64,000 nucleotides of DNA from Kappaphycus alvarezii (GCA_002205965.3 NADL03000040.1:62001-126000), one strand, 5' to 3'. Shown: positions 34,231-47,270, counted from the stretch's first letter. The notes: generated by a model from the letters alone, not told the origin. Made by a program: numbers and translations.

Positions 34231-35110
34231 CATATGGTGTTCACTGTCCCTCATTTTCTTTAAGCATCCTATAGTGCAGAAGCACAATCCGCCAATGGTG
34301 AAGAAATGGTGGGGTAGTAAAACGGAGGTGATTCCTTGGACGGCTGGGCGGCATATTTTCCTCCGGATTGCAAAGTCGGGCTATAATCCGCCGAATGTTA
34401 GAAACTTGAAACAAGTCTAGGCCAGAGTAACGAAGACACCAGGCGTGCAATATCGGACAAGAAAAAATGTAATAGTTGGTGAGCATTGCTGATTATCTTC
34501 TTTAGATCTAAGAGTGTTGCCGTCGAAAAGAAAATTGATGTCCTCATTTGTATACAGACGCGGGAGTCCGAGGCGCCAAGTTTAAGCAAAGATCACAGAT
34601 GAAAAATGAAAAAGATTTTATTATATGGAGTAAAGAAGGAAAAAAGAAGGGGAACCTGGGTGGATAAACGTGGCTATTTCCAAAGTCCATTTGCAAGGTT
34701 GTGGCAAAGGCAGAAGTTGGGAATCAAATTAAGGGCCAACAACGGAGTTTTCGTTTAATCTGGGGCCCTACTGGCCAGATAGGTTAATATAATAGTTAGC
34801 TAGACTATGGTTATCTACGACGGCGCGGTAAGTAAAGTTAATGTCGGCCAAGCATTGTAGATCGAAGTGAGAGATGAGTATAGTCCACACTTGACCCAAT
34901 AGGTGTGTTTTTTTGTGCGAAAATGTCAGGTCCAAGTTGGAGCAGGGTGGTCAGGAATACAAGACCTTGGGCCCACTCGGGTGGATATAAAGTACCAAGA
35001 CCGGAGGTCAACATAAATGCCCTTACTGTATGGTGTAGCACCAGCGGATGGCAGTGTTATGGACTTCACAGAGAATAAAATCAAAAAAGATCACCAAAAT
35101 CAGCTCTGCC
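34230..35110 (-). mobile_element. Ty3/gypsy fragment D (same family as element C), LTR plus gag start
   Basis: Read on the minus strand, an LTR (35110-34580) is followed by leader and early coding sequence that match element C. PPSRPRNHLRFTTPPFL (about 34355-34305) corresponds to PSSRPRNYPRSSTPFLL at about 51770-51820. Homology ends near 34230, so only the 5' end of the element remains. Old and truncated. Confidence 0.75.
34580..35110 (-). repeat. LTR of gypsy fragment D
   Basis: On the minus strand this 531-base stretch aligns end to end with the 529-base stretch 51015-51543. Shared words include GCAGAGCTGATTTTGGTGAT at the start, CACCTATTGGG, CGTCGTAGATAACC, and CTTGGCGCC at the end. The near-identical length and common limits define the LTR. 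The TTGGCGCC word just past it is a likely primer binding site. Confidence 0.8.
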
Positions 35111-35114
35111 GGTG

Positions 35115-35750
35115 GCAGTACATTATGTGTGTCAATTACACTATAAGCGAGAAGTTAAAAAGTGATACTAGTGTAGCCGATCGTCTTTTCTAAACATTCA
35201 TCCATACCTTTCCCTCGTGTTGAGACAGTAGCCCTGATGCTACCTATAGTCTAATAATTGATGCCCATGTATATTCAATTCTAGCCTCCTATCAAACCCC
35301 TCGAGCTCGTGCCCTTCTTTAACTAGCTCACTGTAAGGGATGCTCCAAATAGCAGTCACGTATAGCTTCAATTGTCCAGCAGTACGACATTTTGCCTTTA
35401 CGAAGCCTCAGGGCTGCAGCAAGCTCACCAGCGAGTTACCAGTAAGATTACTATTCCGCACATAATTTTTCTTCATTTGTGTTGGTGTTCTTTCAGCAGG
35501 CTACTACACTTGAAGGTGTATTGTAATACGTAATAAACCCAAAAGCACAGCGCAACCGAGAGTTTGGTGTACCAGAAATTCTGTCCACAGTTTCACCGAC
35601 ACTCCCACTTTCCACACCAATGTAAGTATGTTGCTATGCTCAGATCTATTTGCATTTCTAGGGATAAATTATCACTGGTCTTCCATTTCCCGATGGGACG
35701 TTGGATGAAATTTTTCTTTAGCAGCCCCATAATGTGTCGTTACTGCACTA
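35115..35750. other. Stretch with no recognised gene
   Basis: I see no domain or repeat. The right LTR or the upstream flank of copia element E might lie here, but I could not pair any sequence with the other end of that element. Confidence 0.4.
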
Positions 35751-35755
35751 ATTCG

Positions 35756-36103
35756 TCATTGCATCTGCAAAATTGAATCGAGACTGTATCCACCCGAGTT
35801 CAGCAGTTTCCCCTTTGTCGCATATATTCTTTCAACCAATAAATCGACCATTAGACTTCTATCTGTGGTTATGGTTCTCTTCGTGATTAAATCAAAAAGA
35901 GATTTTGAGTCAACAGTTACACGGATAGGAAATCGTCGATAGAATATCTCTGCCAATTTCTCCTGAAATAGGAAGGTACTATCGAGCCAATTTAAGAATG
36001 CACAGGTCTCATAGCAAAGCATGAACTTCACCATTCGTCGGTACTTGTATTTTCGGAAGGACAGGAAAAATGATACGCTACCTCCATACTTCATAGTCAC
36101 CAT
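35756..36103 (-). pseudogene. Copia RNase H relic (element E)
   Basis: The phrase EKLAEIFYRRFPIRVTVDSK followed by SLFDLITKRTITTDRSLMVD is the core of a copia-type RNase H as found in pol proteins of fungi and other eukaryotes. The open stretch is 115 codons. Fossil. Confidence 0.8.
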
Positions 36104-36711
36104 GCGAAGAAGCCGGGATAAGAAGTCCTGATCGTTCGCGAGCGAACACTCTGAGTAGAACCTGATGTGAGAAGTTCCCTATCCAGCTTCGGGTCCCCGG
36201 TCTTGGAAACATCTCTCACTATTGAGTTTAACTTTTTCAATATTACTCCCTTGTTCTTTTCGAAGGATTCCGCAGTATCCTGTGCTATGGGTGCCACAGG
36301 TAAATCTTTAAATGGCTTGTTTATGACCTGCCAAGCGCAGGGAATGAGAAGAGACTTGAAGTTTCTTGTAATAAGATTCGCGAAGCAGTGGTTTTATCAG
36401 GCGATCGGACCTGCTTTGAATCACATAAACTCCGAATAGAGTGACTGATACTTCTATCCCCAGGAAAAAGAACTGGCCGCGCTTGGCTCGTTTAGACTTG
36501 AAGTCCTAGATGAGCAACTGTGTCCGCACATAAAAGCTAGTCACATCGCAACATTTTGAGTCGTAAACATATGTTGCCGCTGCACCGATTACGTTTCCGT
36601 TCTCATGTGCTACGTAGACCGCAGCATCCCCAACCAATGACTGCATCTCTAAGTGAACAGTAATGTAGCTATTCAATGTTTTTGATCAGTATACCACAGC
36701 ATTTGTCAGGT

Positions 36712-36829
36712 CGTGCAGTAGCCTCATTAGTTTTCATACGCGTTTGGACGCACCCATTGGTGCGTCCAAACGCGTATACACCCATTGGTGCGTCCAAACG
36801 CGTATGAAAACTAATGAGGCTACTGCACG
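36712..36829. repeat. Perfect 43-bp inverted repeat with internal 28-bp tandem duplication
   Basis: The left arm (36712-36754) and right arm (36787-36829) are exact reverse complements over 43 bases, separated by a 32-base spacer. The spacer and arm edges also carry a tandem repeat: the unit ACCCATTGGTGCGTCCAAAC (with CGCGTATA following) recurs with a 28-base period at about 36752 and 36780. The DNA or its transcript could fold into a long hairpin. It lies inside the copia relic E and is far better preserved than its surroundings. Confidence 0.95.
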
Positions 36830-37420
36830 TGGTCTCTTCGGTAGCCAAATGTAAACATCACGCTGTAGCGGTTGGTCAATTTGCACGCATGCTTGGTAAA
36901 TACCCGGCGACCACATTTCTCACCCCTTAGCCGCAGCGAGGAACATGAGTATCCTGACAGACTGAGGTCTAGCGGCCCTGGAGTCGTGGAATAGGTATAT
37001 ATTTTGACATATTCGTAGTTGCCGCCGGCGCAAATTCGTGACTTAAAGTTCGGCGCGGTGGTGTCGTAGTTTTTGATGGTGTCTTCAAAGTGGGAAGGTT
37101 TGGTTTTTTTACTCTTGGCAGATATCCGATCTATCCCATTGGTTTCCAGACACCACAATCGACTCAAAAAAGGTATACCGACACAGTAATGGGGAAGAAA
37201 CCACGCTCCCTAAAATCTAAAAAGTCTTCAAAGTGCGATCGAATAATGTTTGCTCTTTTGGAAATTTCTTTTGGATGTATGTCTCAATACTACGCGAGAC
37301 TTAAGGGCATTCTCCTCCCTCCGTCTAGCCTCCATGCACCCCCGGCTTTGTTTGCGCTGTTCTCAAGGCCTTAGCACCTTCGTAAGGTATGCGCGCTCCA
37401 CGTGCTCATTATTAGAACTC

Positions 37421-38450
37421 TCAAAGTCTCGCAAACACCTCCGTACCACAAGTGTCCAATAAATAGTTCATTTTACCAGCCTTTGGGTTGACGGTAATGA
37501 TCTGTATGCGGTTGATTTTTTTCCGGGTCCCATTAACGTCAACCCAAGAATTCTTTCCGTCCACATAGAGTACCTCGAATTTACCGTGTATACGGGTGCC
37601 TATCATCCTGCATAACCTGATTTTTGCTTCCCATGCGGCGATGTGGTTGGCAGCTGCCGGCCTGTATGATCGCAGTGCCTACAAAATTCGAAGCTCTGCC
37701 ACTATGGCTCCCCCCTTCCACCTTCAGGTAGATTGGAGTGCCATCCACAGCTTTCGACGCATTGTACGGTTTGGCAATTGGCTTGACAATGAGACGATAT
37801 CTACGCTCCGGTACAAATTTGCTGGATATCAACTCACATATCTACCACAGTAAATTAACCCCCATTGCTACTATGGCTTCTATTTCGGCTCTTGCTGCCT
37901 GTATTGCTGTAATTGAACTTTACTTGTCAGATTTTGATGATAATTGCAGCGTCAGTCGTCCTTTTTCGCCATACAAAAAACTGATAGAGAAAGCCCTAAT
38001 GTTTCCGCTATATCGTTCATGCTTTTATGGATATCCTCAACGCCATCCCTTGTGACACTTTGGGTGACGGATGTCGTATTTTTTCGTATATGCGCCTTAA
38101 AGGGGCGTGTTATCTCTCTCCCAGTACTATTGAATTGTGACTCTCAATTCCAGAGAGTTGGACGACAGTGCCGCCTTCTGCACCGGGACGCTCCCTCCTA
38201 GTGGATGTAAACTAAGATCCTTGACCGAGACAAAGTATCTCTTGGTACCCAAGGTATGGTATTAACCAGCGTTCAAGGAACGTATGCGTAGATATAACGA
38301 AGTTTTGCCGCGCAGGAACGCAGAGCTTCCGTTGCCTGTCTGTGCGTCAACCGCATGAAAACTTGCTTCTACATCCACCCAGAAGAGATAAATTGATACT
38401 TCCTTATTAAAATTGATCGACTCAGGTGGGATGGAAACTCTGAAACGCAT
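37421..38450 (-). pseudogene. Copia integrase relic (element E)
   Basis: A core segment reading FWVDVEASFHAVDAQTG (about 38380) and later SSKFVPERRYRLIVKPIAKP (about 37825) and FEVLYVDGKNSWVDVNGTRK (about 37580) follow the layout of copia integrase. The last part corresponds to the C-terminal DNA-binding region. Fossil. Confidence 0.65.
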
Positions 38451-38731
38451 TGGTCTAGCACCAAAAGTTGTATACTTACGACAAGTTGTTGAAATCTCCT
38501 CTATTGTTCGGAAAGACTGCAGTTAGTTTCAGTCGGATGTTCTCTCTGCAACAAGCGGTATAGTCTAAAAGAGGGAGGATAGTTAAAGTTTTGATGTAAT
38601 TTTCGTTGTTCGGACTCTGTGAACATTGTCGAAGCAGTCATAAATGTGGCAGAGGTTGATTTGAAGTCCCCAAAACGGTAGATGTGGTCTCGAAACCATC
38701 TGCACGGCACTTTTTTGCTTCCATTTCTGAG

Positions 38732-38983
38732 TTATAGCAAGCAGTAATTTGTTTGTATAAATGTTCCTAGTAGATGCATGGCATAGAGCCCAAGGAGCAT
38801 CTGAATTGCGGTATCCACGACGTATATTTGCAACGGAAGCGGCCCATCACTGAGCGGAAGGGGTATATGCACTTCCAAGGGACCGAAAATGTCCCTCGCA
38901 ACGCACCCAAACACAAAGTGGAACTTACTGCGGTTGAGTTTTAAACTCATATTCATTGACTGAGATTGGGACGCACCGACCAT
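38732..38983 (-). pseudogene. Retropepsin-like region (element E)
   Basis: The phrase KFHFVFGCVARDIFGPLEVH followed by LPLQIYVVDTAIQMLLGLYA resembles the second half of the copia protease as found in fungal-type copia pol. Recognised by pattern only. Fossil. Confidence 0.5.
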
Positions 38984-39018
38984 AGACCCTGTAGAGCCCT
39001 AATCTAAACACAACCTCT

Positions 39019-41160
39019 TTAGCTACGCATAAACTCCTCGTCTTGATACCTCGTTGATGCTGGCCACATCACCCTTCGGTCTATGGGGTACGGTGCGGAT
39101 ATAGGTAATGCGGTTGAATGGATGGAGGATATCTTCTTATAGATTAACTGCGAAGGAATGAGACAGGCCTCCATACTGAGAGTTGAGTACGGTATCAGCA
39201 TGCCCTCAGAAGTTTGTAATGAATAAGTTTTCAAGGCTTCTATTCCCGTTGGTACCGGGGAAATGTTGGGGTTCTTAATTAGTGTACCGATCTCAATATA
39301 TCCCATCGGATCCATAGGTGTGCTATTATGATACGTAGCGTTGGCTGAATCCTGCACATTGCGTAATGCTTTGTCAAACGTTTGTGCGACAGCAAGCTGC
39401 TCAACTGATTCTTCATCAACCTCTACAATGTACTCCGCATCAGCGCTGATGGGAAGCGCAGACGTAACCTGAAGTATTCCTTCCGAGTTGTTGGGTAGTC
39501 GTCCGCCGCTTGTATTCCACAGGTTCACTTTCCTTTGCGATGTGGCATTTCACAGGCCTTAAAGCTTTACACTAATTCACTGTATCTATATACTGTACAG
39601 TACTGTAGATTCAAACCACCGGTAACCTTAAAACAGGGGTACTAGTCACTTTGCTAGCATTTCACTTTCTCTTAGAGATCTTGACACAAAGTTTTAACCA
39701 ATTAGTACACTTGGAATAGTTACGGAAGAGTTCCGCACTAAGATATTTTATCACTGCTTTACCAATCAAACATTTTCTTGCTATCCCATGCCACATGGAC
39801 CAATATACGTCTTACATCTTGTCAGAGCATGTCAATCGTGCTGACTACAAGTTCCGAAAGCGCTACCTAAGATTACTTCAGGCCTGTCTTGCGGAAAGAC
39901 CTCTGCATTCGCTGTTGCGAAACTAAATTTTTCTGGTAGTAGTGTAGCTATCTGAAGTTCTATATAAACTCTAGTTTGGAGCGGTCGGCTTAACCAAGCC
40001 AGCCTCAGCCCAAATTTCAACCACAGTTCAACCTTGATATGCTCGTGTGCGCGTAACCCACGCTATTCGAAGTCTCTCGCGAGATAAGCAAGCACCTTCA
40101 CCGAAATGCCATGCGGGGAACTCCGTACTCGTTGCCACAAATTTCCGCGACCAAAGCACCTGATGTTACCATTTTATTATCGGTGTCTCTACAAGAAACG
40201 GGTATAAGCTCCCTCGAATTCGAGATGCTCGTTTGTCGCGGTCCTACGTCCGGTCCGAATGGGGTGCGCAGGGTCTGATGGTGTCTACCATATTGAGGTT
40301 GTAATATCCCCTGCCTCTCGGTATTTGAAGTTGAAGGCCCCCTGCCTTTCTGGTTGTGCTTTCATGCCGGATTCGTTGATTTGTGTCCTTTGATTGAGAC
40401 GATGTCTATGCGTACAACTTGCTATTGGGGCAGATTTTAGGGTCTTGTACTCGCTCTCCTTGGATGTTTCACTAATGAATTTGGCGCTCCAGGGTTGTGC
40501 TCGCACAGCGCCGAGCAGTTATCCGATTGTGTGCAATTCTGACCACGCTTCTGGTTCCGTCAGTTGATAAAGTCTATTAAAATCATTCGTGACTGCCTTC
40601 AGAGCTCTAATATCTGACCATGCATCTTCGACAAAGTTCCGGATATTAAGAGCCTGGAGAAGATCTTTCCTGAGCTATTGAGTCTCAAGGCCATTTCAGT
40701 AGGGTATAAAAGCTGATATTGCAGCCTCAAATGTTCCGTGCACCTCATGCACTCGTGTATTGAAGAAATTCTCAGCAGTTCCCTTCAGAGTGAGGGGAAA
40801 TACTTGCATGCACTGCAATTCGGACATCACTCAGCCTTTTATGAAGCATTACAGTAGTAAACTGTGGCTGCCATTTTTCGTCATCTCTCATATCAAGGCA
40901 ATTCTTGCAATCCGTATACATGCCAAATACACTCCTCCGAACTATGGCGGTTCCAATTGTTACCCCCTTGGTCGCCGCCGGTATCGCTGTCGTCATCGTC
41001 ATCGTTATCGTCACTGGGGTTGGGATCTGAGAGAGATGGGTGCTTCCATGTCAATTCACGATCAAAAGTTTCAAGTTAATAAGGAAGGGTTCCATTTGAG
41101 GGTACTGTGGCAGATTTATGGTGGGACTCCTGGCAGCCTGGTCAAGAATTATGGATAGCA
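39019..41160 (-). pseudogene. Gag and leader part of copia element E
   Basis: An open stretch of 169 codons (39528-39019) lies upstream of the protease region, rich in short helices and acidic residues. Further upstream, phrases such as NCLDMRDDEKWQPQFTTVML (about 40910) resemble a gag capsid region. The assignment rests mainly on position. A TACTGTACAGTACTGTA word (39591-39607) lies between the two. Fossil. Confidence 0.4.
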
Positions 41161-41399
41161 CACCGGGTGGCGGTCTGTGTATTGGTGCTTTCTGTCCAGC
41201 GGCACCAGGTTGAGTGCGCACAAGATGCAGGGTTGCGTGTGCCCCGCAATGCGCAAGGCCATTTCTTGTGGATTATTCCTATCCTTTGGTTGATATAAAT
41301 CTGTTCTTTCATTCCATTGCGCGTGTTGGAACGCTGGGAAATTTTACAGTCCTGGTAGATTAGGTTTCTGGCTATTGCCAGATCTTGTTTGAACAAATC

Positions 41400-42600
41400 T
41401 TTACTGTAAAGTTTATTAACGTCGCATTTTGCGACCTCTTGTTCTTGTCCGACGTCAGAGAGGAGCCCATTTCCACTTAATATTTTCTAAAAAAAGACAA
41501 GTCTACGGCAGTATATCGTTGTCGTAATACGTCCAAGTAAAACACATACTGCACACTCATGTGGGAACGAATATCATCCAATAAAGCTGCTGTGGACAGT
41601 TTTTTCCTCCAACCAGCAATATGAGGCGTATTTTTCGCACGAAGTAGTATTCTCGATTCGCTTGTGTTGAGGCTGCTAGTGCTGCCTCCCTTCAGTGACT
41701 TGGAGTATTAGGGTCACGGGACCCTGAGCGAGGAGATCGCTCAGAAGTGATATGCAGAGGTAATTCACTAGACAATTGTTAGTAATAATTTTAGGATCAG
41801 TCTGACACATTGTATCTTTCTGCAGAAGTGATATGCAGAGGTGGATTCCCTAGTCAATTGTTAGTAATCATTTTAGTATCAGTCTGACACATTGTATCTT
41901 TCCTTAAGTGGTTCAAACTGTGGGTAGCACTTTTTTGTGGTCTGAGAAGCTCGGACTGAGTGTTAGGTGGCAAGTTAGGTGGTGTCCAAGTCGGGGCTGC
42001 CCGCTGCTGTATTTTCGCGTACCTACACTATTTTGTTTTTCTAAGTTGTTTAGCATATATTCCGACTTTATGATGAGTAAAGGTCTGGTAGAGGCAGAGT
42101 CCTCAACTTCAGCTCTCCGACGACGTAGCAAAAGCTTGCTATGTCTCCCGTGGTACAAATAAATACGACAATCGTATTGGTTCTCCTCCGATTAAAAAAA
42201 GACATGGGTTCTGAGCACTGAATTCTCCGAGAGCTCATGCTCTTCCTTTTTTAAAATAGTAGTCTAGGGTCTTTCAGTAGCGATTTGGTGTAGTCTTTTA
42301 TGTACGATACCCTTGAGCTCAATTTACTGTGGTAGTTCAACGGTGTAAACCTCGACTAGCTGATGTTTTGCGGTGTCTGTCTGCATTTTCGGGGTCCTAT
42401 GGTTGTCTTAATCCTCTGTTAGTTTCGAGGTGTTTGGTTGCCCTGTGATGATCAGGTCATCTGCCGATGGCTTAAATGGATTTCCACTCGCATTTTCTCC
42501 ATCCGATGTAGCCATTTTGCCGCGCCTCATGCTTTTCTCAATGAAATTAAGTGCCTGTCTTAACTTTTTGACTTCCGGGTCATGCATGAATCCTGTTTTA
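41400..42600. other. Unassigned stretch between copia relics
   Basis: I recognise no gene. It contains the 81-base tandem duplication at 41742-41902 and, just before it, a small perfect hairpin-like GGGTCACGGGACCC stretch (about 41711-41724). Confidence 0.4.
41742..41902. repeat. Tandem duplication, 81-base period, two copies
   Basis: Two adjacent copies start with CAGAAGTGATATGCAGAGGT (41742 and 41823) and both end with CTGACACATTGTATCTTTC. They differ at roughly ten positions in the middle, so the duplication is not recent. No coding meaning is visible. Confidence 0.9.
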
Positions 42601-45369
42601 AGATTGCGCCAGTATGAAAAATGGAAAACTTTTTAACTTGTTCGCCACTTCGAATACAGTGATGGTATATTATGGAACAATATATCAAGAGCCCACAATT
42701 TATAATTATTTTGAAATATCGATGGATAATTTATCTATTTTCACTAGCCCTATTTTTATTGTATTACATGTGAAGCAATTTTTTGCCTGCCATTTGGTTT
42801 ATAAATTCTACAGTTATAAGTACTGGAAGTATATTAACAGCAAATTATTATTTGTATACATGCTCACCTGCAGAATCATTCTATAATTATTATTGAGCGT
42901 GAAGCTGATCTACAGTAATTATTAAACTGCTAGAATCATCTTTGTAGCAGTTCAACTCTGATCAACAGTATTGATTTTGTTAGGCTGTTGGAAATTTTTG
43001 GCAAGCATGTGGATATCGACCTACACCTGCTGAGCAGCTATAATAAATATTATGTTTCTATTTTATTGTTTCACGTCCTATTCGGGCAATTTTATTACCC
43101 TTCTATTTATAAATTATTCTTTTTGATTCTACGCTTTTCATTTAATTTTTACTGACATGAGCCCAGATCGTATTAATTTCCCTTAGAGGCCGAAATTTTC
43201 ATAGGATCTTCGGACAGTTCCATGGACGGATTGTAAAGTTTGTGAAGAAAAAAGTTTTCATGCTTTCAAAGAATGGAAATCTGCCCATGATTTATTGCCA
43301 GTATCAAATTTTAATAAGGTGACCAAGGCGTTTGAAGTTCTAGTTCTTCGATTTTAATTATATGTAAGAGCCGTTGATGGTTTTAAAACATTCCAAACGC
43401 AGGAGTTCAATCAGAAAATAGTTCACTAGCGATTGTCAACGATATTTATAAGGTTTATCCTCCATCATCAGTATCAGATACTTTTTAGAAATCCATAGAC
43501 CTATTAAACAATATCTGAAGAGATAATGAGTCTTTTAAAAATTTTAGTCACGTTTTGATGCGAAAATTGCCACATTCCATTCTTATTATAGTTCTTTGAA
43601 GTTATCTGAAGCCTTGGTATCACTTTTGCTGTTGGTAAATTCGAAAATTGATTCCAAGCAGCTCGTATCGATCCTTGCTGCAACTTCTCCAGAGCACTAT
43701 GGAGAAACAGAAATGGAGAAAGGGAAAAGATTCTGGAATTAATTAGATACTCCCAAATATCATTAATTGTTCGGGCATGTGATAATCTTCAAAACTCCAG
43801 CAAAATCCATGGTAACTCGCAAAAGCATATATCATCAAAACAGTAAAATATTTCATTTAAATCCAAGACGCCATCTACGAAAAATATCAAGCATAAACTA
43901 TACCTGAAGACTTTGCTACACTAAAAGAAAAATCCATTTGTGACTGATATGGATAAATTGGACATTGAGTCTGCGAAAATTATGTATACAAAGGTGCGAC
44001 AAAATATTTTAAAGGTTCTTCCTTTAAAAATAAAAACACGGAAGATTTTAAACATAAAAAAGACCTGATTCTGTAACATTCAACATGGCTAGAACAATAC
44101 TTGATTCCTCATCCAACGGATTATGTCAATTTTTATTGCTTTAAGATGGAGCACGTTGCAGTGGAATTGGTATTGTTGAGCACAGAAACCTTTCTAAATT
44201 TATTATCTCCGATTGGGGCGGAGCTCAAGACGATTTCCCTGATTCTGTACGAGACACAACCTTCTGGCAATACGAAAATGGTGCCTATTCAAGGGAGAAA
44301 AGAAAAATGCTAATTCGTTATATTTATTGAATACTTCTGACAATGGAAATGAGGTTAAAATCAGGCATCTAATAATTAGTATATCGTCACAATTTGTTAT
44401 TGCAGTAAATGTTACAAGAATATCCGATACTATTCATATGAAGGACAATCCTATCTTATGTATGTCAACCAAACATTTATTCAATTCCACTACATTGGTG
44501 GATCATAGTCACCATGGTTATGAATCTGGGAGCAATTTTGTAAAGTACTCCGATGGATTTGGAACTCATTTGTATCTGCAATTTGTCCAATAATATCAAT
44601 ACACCAAAAAAAAATCTTGGTCTAAGAAAACGAAAATAATTAAATAAGGTCCATAACCTGTATGTTATCAGTCAAAATATGATGGTATAAATTATTATTA
44701 TATAGAAATTATATATGGGACGATGAATGCAAATCATATTTATCAAAACATTATTGAATGATGCAAATTTTTTGATATCACCAGAAAACCACCTCAACCT
44801 CGAGCAGTATCAATAAGTTCAAAATCTTGTGCTTGTAATTGATTGGTGTATGTGGATCGTTTTTTCAGGAAATTTTAAATTTTTTCCATATCATGGACAG
44901 AGTTACCAGGTTTTCTGTTGGCCAGATAGTAACCTCTTAAAATGGAAAATTTTACTAGTTTCTTCGAAACTCGATTGATAAAGCCATTTTGGGCCCCTTG
45001 CGATATTATAGGATACCTGGCATTTGACAATGATATTTTCAAATTTCATCTCGAAAGAAGAGGTATTTACTTTGTCCTATTGGTTCCTACAGACATAACC
45101 AAAATTGAGTCCAAACACAAAACATTATGGATCATTACTTTCGTTTAAAAGTATATGACGCCTCTACAAGTGAATCCGTGTGTATTGCATATATGTTTCA
45201 GATATCAAATGATTTAAATGGCAATGATTTTGTTTCTTCTTACGAAATTGCTACAGTCAACATTAGACCTATCGATAATTTTGGTCCCTGAGCTCGCTAA
45301 AGGATTTACATAATGCGCAACTCTTTCTTAAAAGTAAATTAACTCTTATCCTCAAATAGAAGTCAATTA

Positions 45370-45600
45370 AAGATACACCTATCACCGTTGGTGATATTGC
45401 GGAAGTATTCATACATGTGCCAAATCAAAAAAGATGATTATGGTTATCTCCTATACCAGTATTATAATTCGATAAAAAATCTCTATTCGTTATTGTACCT
45501 GGATCAAAAGCAAGGTTCAACAATTCAGCTGTAGATGATGTCCTCCATTCTGTTTCATTGAATGAATTGCAAAGCAAATACAAAAAGCAAATTATATAAT
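45370..45600 (+). pseudogene. Copia integrase C-terminal relic (element F)
   Basis: The phrase DTPITVGDIAEVFIHVPNQK (about 45373) followed by FVIVPGSKARFNNSAVDDVL (about 45487) matches the region after the copia integrase core, where an RNA- or DNA-binding fold is followed by a conserved valine/proline-glycine strand. Fossil. Confidence 0.5.
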
Positions 45601-46180
45601 GGACCAATCCATTGATAATTCTGTGGATGAAATTTCCTGTGAATTGAAGGAAATGCGTGTTAACGGGATGTATATTTTTAATTAATAAATCTATGATTAT
45701 GAAAATATTTGTCAGAATATATCCCCGAAATTATTAAATTTAGATATTGCGAAAAATTATAATATTGGACTTGAGAATAATGAAAACACGTCAAATTATT
45801 TTGAACAAATATCTCCCGAACACATACTTCTCTGCTCAGAAAATAATTCTATTAGTCCCGAACATTTATTCCACGTTCCGATTGAAGAAATTGATGTAAT
45901 TAATGCCCATGAAATTTGAGTTGCTACCTGGAACGTAATTGAAGTCGTCCGAGTAAAACGACTTCGAAGTTTATTATGAAATATTTGGATTTAAGAAATT
46001 TATACTCCATAAAGCTTCTGGGCTTCCACCTTATATTAATTCTAATACGTACAGCACTGAAGAAAAAATAATTTTCTCAGTGCTTGCTCAGTAATACACG
46101 CCTACAATATTCATCCCGATTCGAACTTAATCTCAAGTCATGTTTTATACCAAAAAAAAAATGGATAACGTGAAATACCA

Positions 46181-46369
46181 TTGCGAAGCGCAGATAGCAC
46201 CACACAGTGTAAGGAAAATATTTTAAGATCTTATTCAGAATTCTGTTATCTCATTGAAATTGGACCTCTTTTATCAATCGCTACAATTCTAAAATGGGAT
46301 TTATCAAAATTTCATGTCAAGTCGGCATTTCTGCAACCAAGATCAGCACTACGGGATGCTTTTGTATAA
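46181..46369 (+). pseudogene. Copia reverse transcriptase fragment (element F)
   Basis: The phrase LKWDLSKFHVKSAFLQ (about 46292-46340) is the copia counterpart of the QLDVKTAFLNG motif of reverse transcriptase. Only this segment is clear. Fossil. Confidence 0.65.
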
Positions 46370-46979
46370 AATACTCAATAATGCACGAAAAATCATTTGA
46401 TTGGTAATTACAGACTGCTTCATATGTTCCAGTCAATGACAATGTTAAATGAAAATTACATTCGGATAATAATGGTTTAAAATCGGTTTTATATACCTCA
46501 ATTACTTTCACGTCTTCTGAAGGGCCATTTTACTGCTTCCATTAAATTTTGTTCACTACACTCTAATTACTGGACCGGATACAATTAAGGAGATATTTAC
46601 CCAGAACTTTTGAAAGCTTAAAAGCTTGGTACAATCGTACATACTTCCAGATATTTAAATTTCAATAGATTTAAACTACTCTTTTTGATGATTGCAATAT
46701 TAATATATTAGCAGACGAAAAACTAAGTGTAGTCGAACATCATATATAACATAGAAGATCGACGTAAATAGGCAGATGAAAAAATGAATTCTTTCGAGTA
46801 ATTCTCGTTTAATTCATTAAATGGTTCAATTGCCTATTTGGATATGGTTGTTTCTCCAATATATGCTCTTCCAGCAAGCCATCTAAAACAAAAAGATCCA
46901 ATTCTTTGGTTCGTAATAAATCTGTTCAGTCCTCGGTGTTACAGAATTTGAATTCATTTGGTTCTGCAAGTATATATCG

Positions 46980-47270
46980 TCGCCCGGAAATTCTGGAAAT
47001 TTTGAATTATCAGTTGTTGATTTTTCTGATACAGGAAAAACAGAAGACTATGCAAATAAGCGGCTTGTTCATGTTGTAGGACTCCTTATTGGCTCTCTAA
47101 ACTGTAATTCTATATTTCATGCGAATCATCGGCATTCACATTTACCTTGGCGTCCGGTTAAATCTATTAAGTTTGCGCAATTTTTGGCTGCTGTTGACGC
47201 TGCTACAGAAAGAAAAGTTATTGCAGCATGTAGTAAGATACTCCATATTAATGTTCCCCTGCATGTTTCT
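46980..47270 (+). pseudogene. Copia RNase H relic (element F)
   Basis: The phrase HLPWRPVKSIKFAQFLAAVD (about 47140-47200) followed by ATERKVIAACSKILHINVPL resembles the copia RNase H stretch that in relatives reads like SKRPVRSIGAAEILAAGEAI. A related RNase H is found in element E. Fossil. Confidence 0.65.

Larger units (their letters stand above)
35756..41160 (-). mobile_element. Ty1/copia retrotransposon relic E, minus strand, old and broken
   Basis: Read on the minus strand, the parts come in copia order: gag-like sequence (about 41160-39019), a retropepsin-like region (38983-38732), integrase (about 38450-37421), a poorly preserved stretch where reverse transcriptase should be (37400-36300), and RNase H (36103-35756). 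Integrase before RNase H marks Ty1/copia rather than gypsy. No LTRs were identified. The element is heavily interrupted and looks very old. Confidence 0.75.
42900..47270 (+). mobile_element. Ty1/copia retrotransposon relic F, AT-rich, old and broken
   Basis: Recognisable parts run in copia order on the plus strand: protease or gag-pol boundary sequence (about 44330-45150), integrase C-terminal part (about 45370-45600), reverse transcriptase fragment (46181-46369) and RNase H (about 46980-47270). The block is clearly more AT-rich than its neighbours. LTRs were not found. Very many interruptions; very old. Confidence 0.65.
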
